NCBI GenBank assembly: GCA_021804195.1
Contig: JAJZKJ010000129.1
Coordinates: 1 to 6,530, forward strand
Length of the DNA: 6,530 nucleotides
From: Acidobacteriota bacterium
GTDB taxonomy: Bacteria; Planctomycetota; Phycisphaerae; WQYP01; JAJZKJ01
Direction: 5' to 3'
Program-made: the position numbers and the translations under genes
The notes under the pieces: model-generated
The model's database searches: none
What the model saw: the letters and a program-made list of their open reading frames with translations, nothing else
What the model was told of the DNA's origin: nothing
Shown here: in pieces, positions 5,177-6,530 of the stretch
How the letters are laid out: every line of letters begins with the position of its first letter
Numbering within the stretch: position 1 is the stretch's first letter

Positions 5177-6021
5177 GAGCGCGGTTTTCCGGCAGATGAT
5201 CCACCGTAGTTTTGCCACCATTGTTCGGCAAAAGGCGCCAGCGCCTCGACCAAAGACGCGGGAATATCACCTTTTCGCCCCATGGTTGTCTCCGGCAGGG
5301 CGGCCAACAGGGGCGTGCGCATCAATCGCGGCATCTCCTCCAGGTTGGTGGCGGCGATGAGGTCGGGCGGCTGGCGTACCCGGTTGGCCACCAGGCCGGC
5401 GAGGGGCAGTCGCCGGCTGCGAATGGATTCAACCGTCAGCCAGGAGTGATTGAGAGTTCCGAGAGAGGCCGTGCTTATCACCACCACGGGTAAAGCCAGA
5501 ATGATCGCCAGATCCGCAACGGTAAAAAGATTGTCGTCGAGCGGCACCAACCAGCCACCGGCGCCTTCCACCAAAAGCAACTCGCAATGGCGGCGCCAGT
5601 AGTCGATCGCTTCAGCCAGGCGCCGCCAGTCCGGTCGGCGCCGTTCGAGGCGCGCCGCCACATGCGGCGAAACGGGCGCGGCAAAGCGGATGGGGCTGAG
5701 AAATTTGAGAAGTTCCGTATCGGTCGGATCGAGGCCCGCCATCTTCGCCGCAATCGCCGCATCCGGCGAGAACAGTTTGTCATCGTCGGCGCCTCTCGCC
5801 GAGCCTCGGAGTCGATGCCTCGGACAGCCACTGGCAACCGCCTTGCAAATTCCAACTTTCACTCCCAGGCGGGTAAAAGCGCCGGCCAGTGCGGCGGTAA
5901 CCGTGGTTTTCCCGATGTTCGTATCGGTGGCGGTGATAAACAGCCCCGGTTGGCCGCAGGCGCGCAGGATCTCCCACGGATCGTTGTCTGATTCCGCGTG
6001 TTTGCGTGCAACCTGTTTCAA
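5023..6021 (-). CDS. bioD: ATP-dependent dethiobiotin synthetase BioD with C-terminal extension
   Basis: This cytosolic enzyme closes the ureido ring of DAPA with CO2 and ATP, the penultimate step of biotin synthesis. Numbered from the TTG at 6019-6021, landmarks are the P-loop FITATDTNIGKTT (28-40, K38), G-I-C-K-A-V-A-S-G (57-65, normally KPVASG, so alanine replaces proline), F-A-A-P-V-S-P-H (113-120), L-L-V-E-G-A-G-G-W-L-V-P-L (149-161) and the SLGTLNHSWLTVESIRSR segment (186-203). The frame codes for 332 residues against about 225-240 for the family. The normal domain ends near residue 270, and residues 282-332 are read antisense to the transferase tail (154-bp tail-to-tail overlap). The TTG start overlaps the bioA stop as TTGA and has GAGGCGGG (6028-6035, minus) 6 bases ahead. 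An upstream in-frame TTG at 6063 is possible, but it would overlap bioA by 46 bases. No ATG precedes the P-loop. Confidence 0.88.
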   Translation of the reverse strand: MKQVARKHAESDNDPWEILRACGQPGLFITATDTNIGKTTVTAALAGAFTRLGVKVGICKAVASGCPRHRLRGSARGADDDKLFSPDAAIAAKMAGLDPTDTELLKFLSPIRFAAPVSPHVAARLERRRPDWRRLAEAIDYWRRHCELLLVEGAGGWLVPLDDNLFTVADLAIILALPVVVISTASLGTLNHSWLTVESIRSRRLPLAGLVANRVRQPPDLIAATNLEEMPRLMRTPLLAALPETTMGRKGDIPASLVEALAPFAEQWWQNYGGSSAGKPRSYSRIPGRGGVSKVTVCPDGGASVAGRSTGRTAAAAAGSPAVSAGDILYSF

Positions 6022-6029
6022 GCGGCGCC
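6012..6029. repeat. Left arm of an 18-bp inverted repeat (partner 6513-6530)
   Basis: These 18 bases (CCTGTTTCAAGCGGCGCC) cover the bioA stop/bioD start junction. Their exact reverse complement forms the last 18 bases of the window (6513-6530), 483 bases away. A perfect match of this length inside one gene is very unlikely by chance. Because the partner ends at the window edge, a sequence-assembly fold-back is a serious alternative to a biological repeat. Confidence 0.75.
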
Positions 6030-6530
6030 CGCCTCTTTGAGCCGGACGATTTCCGGCAGCCAACTCAACGATTTTACCACAATTTCGGCCATTCGTCGGG
6101 CGTTTTCAGGCTGGATGGCCAGGGGCGGCATAAGCACCAGCACGTCGGCCAATGGGCGCAGAATCAATCCCTGGGATCGCACCCGCGTGCACAATTCCCC
6201 GCCGATCCGCCAATGGGGAGGATAAAGTTCACCTGTGGGGCGGCTTTTGACAATTTGAACGGCCGCTATCAAGCCTATTTGCCGCACATCAGCCACGTGG
6301 GGATGGTCTTTCAATGGCGCCAGACCAGCGGCCAGCACCTCGCGCACCGCCGCGGTGTGTTCCAGCAGATGGCGGCGCGCGAACAAATCCAGGGAAGCAA
6401 CGGCCACGGCGCAGGCCAGGGGATGGCCGGTAAAAGTATGACCGTGATAAAAAGTTTTTCCGGCGCGCGGATCGGCATAAAAGGCGTCGAAAATACGATC
6501 GGTGGTCAGCGTGGCGCCGCTTGAAACAGG
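6018..6530 (-). CDS. bioA: Adenosylmethionine-8-amino-7-oxononanoate aminotransferase BioA, C-terminal part
   Basis: The frame is open to the right edge, and 170 residues plus the TGA stop (6018-6020) are visible of a roughly 430-450 residue PLP enzyme that converts KAPA to DAPA using S-adenosylmethionine as amino donor. Visible landmarks are A-T-L-T-T-D-R-I-F-D-A-F (6-17), the FYHGHTFTGHPLACAVA loop (27-43, which in the family contacts PLP across the dimer), a V-R-Q-I-G-L-I-A-A-V strand (82-91), and G-L-I-L-R-P-L-A-D-V-L-V-L-M-P-P-L (121-137), whose arginine (R125) corresponds to the substrate-carboxylate arginine. The PLP lysine and N-terminal half lie beyond the window. The stop overlaps the bioD TTG start, so the two are co-transcribed with bioA first. 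The first few visible residues (P-V-S-S-G) differ from the usual LPLAATLTT run and may be an assembly artefact. Confidence 0.92.
   Translation of the reverse strand, partial: PVSSGATLTTDRIFDAFYADPRAGKTFYHGHTFTGHPLACAVAVASLDLFARRHLLEHTAAVREVLAAGLAPLKDHPHVADVRQIGLIAAVQIVKSRPTGELYPPHWRIGGELCTRVRSQGLILRPLADVLVLMPPLAIQPENARRMAEIVVKSLSWLPEIVRLKEAGAA
6513..6530. repeat. Right arm of the 18-bp inverted repeat, at the window edge
   Basis: GGCGCCGCTTGAAACAGG is the exact reverse complement of 6012-6029 and runs to the last base, so the true match could be longer. It encodes the first codons of the BioA fragment, exactly where the protein departs from the family pattern. Confidence 0.75.

Noticed and set aside
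1..6530. CRISPR array, tRNA/rRNA, insertion sequence, toxin-antitoxin or defence system
   Set aside because: I saw no regularly spaced repeats, tRNA-like cloverleaf, transposase motif or defence-type gene on either strand; the recognised genes are housekeeping metabolism and envelope functions.

Overview
The window looks like a short bacterial metagenomic contig. It is GC-rich in its genes, and a gene is cut off at each end. Nothing in it fixes the taxonomy. A YmdB-type phosphodiesterase, a soluble-biotin bioA-bioD pair, a polyprenyl-phosphate GlcNAc-1-P transferase and an interspersed GC-rich perfect palindrome together would suit an uncultured lineage such as the PVC/Planctomycetota (Phycisphaerae-like) group. 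That placement is a low-confidence inference, made without any search.

Layout: (1) 1-290 (+) is the C-terminal end of a TIGR00282/YmdB-family metallophosphoesterase. (2) 303-1178 (-) is a complete acyl-CoA (delta-9 type) fatty acid desaturase that converges on it with only 12 bases between the stops. (3) 1179-1479 is non-coding, with a consensus -10 for the desaturase and a perfect 24-bp palindrome. (4) 1480-2805 (-) is a 441-residue cytosolic protein with a PsbP/DcrB-like N-terminal part joined to a DUF1444 (YtpQ)-like C-terminal part. (5) 2806-3210 is non-coding, with an 8-bp inverted repeat and a possible terminator. (6) 3211-3630 (-) is a small conserved-type membrane protein with four transmembrane segments and no known function. 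(7) 3631-3826 is a divergent promoter region. (8) 3827-5176 (+) is a WecA/TagO-type polyprenyl-phosphate sugar-1-phosphate transferase. (9) 5023-6021 (-) is BioD (dethiobiotin synthetase), whose 3' end overlaps the transferase tail to tail by 154 bp. (10) 6018-6530 (-) is the C-terminal part of BioA, translationally coupled to bioD.

How the genes relate: only bioA-bioD is a clear operon, carrying two consecutive steps of biotin synthesis (KAPA to DAPA to dethiobiotin). The desaturase (membrane lipid fluidity) and the transferase (first lipid-linked step of a surface glycan) both act at the envelope but are not co-transcribed. The three middle minus-strand genes are separated by 300-400 base gaps and look like independent units.

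I found no CRISPR array, mobile element, RNA gene, toxin-antitoxin or defence system. The most useful second looks are the 18-bp inverted repeat that ends exactly at the window edge (possibly an assembly fold-back), the 24-bp palindrome, the two-domain DUF1444-like protein, and the long tail-to-tail overlap that gives BioD an unusual C-terminal extension.
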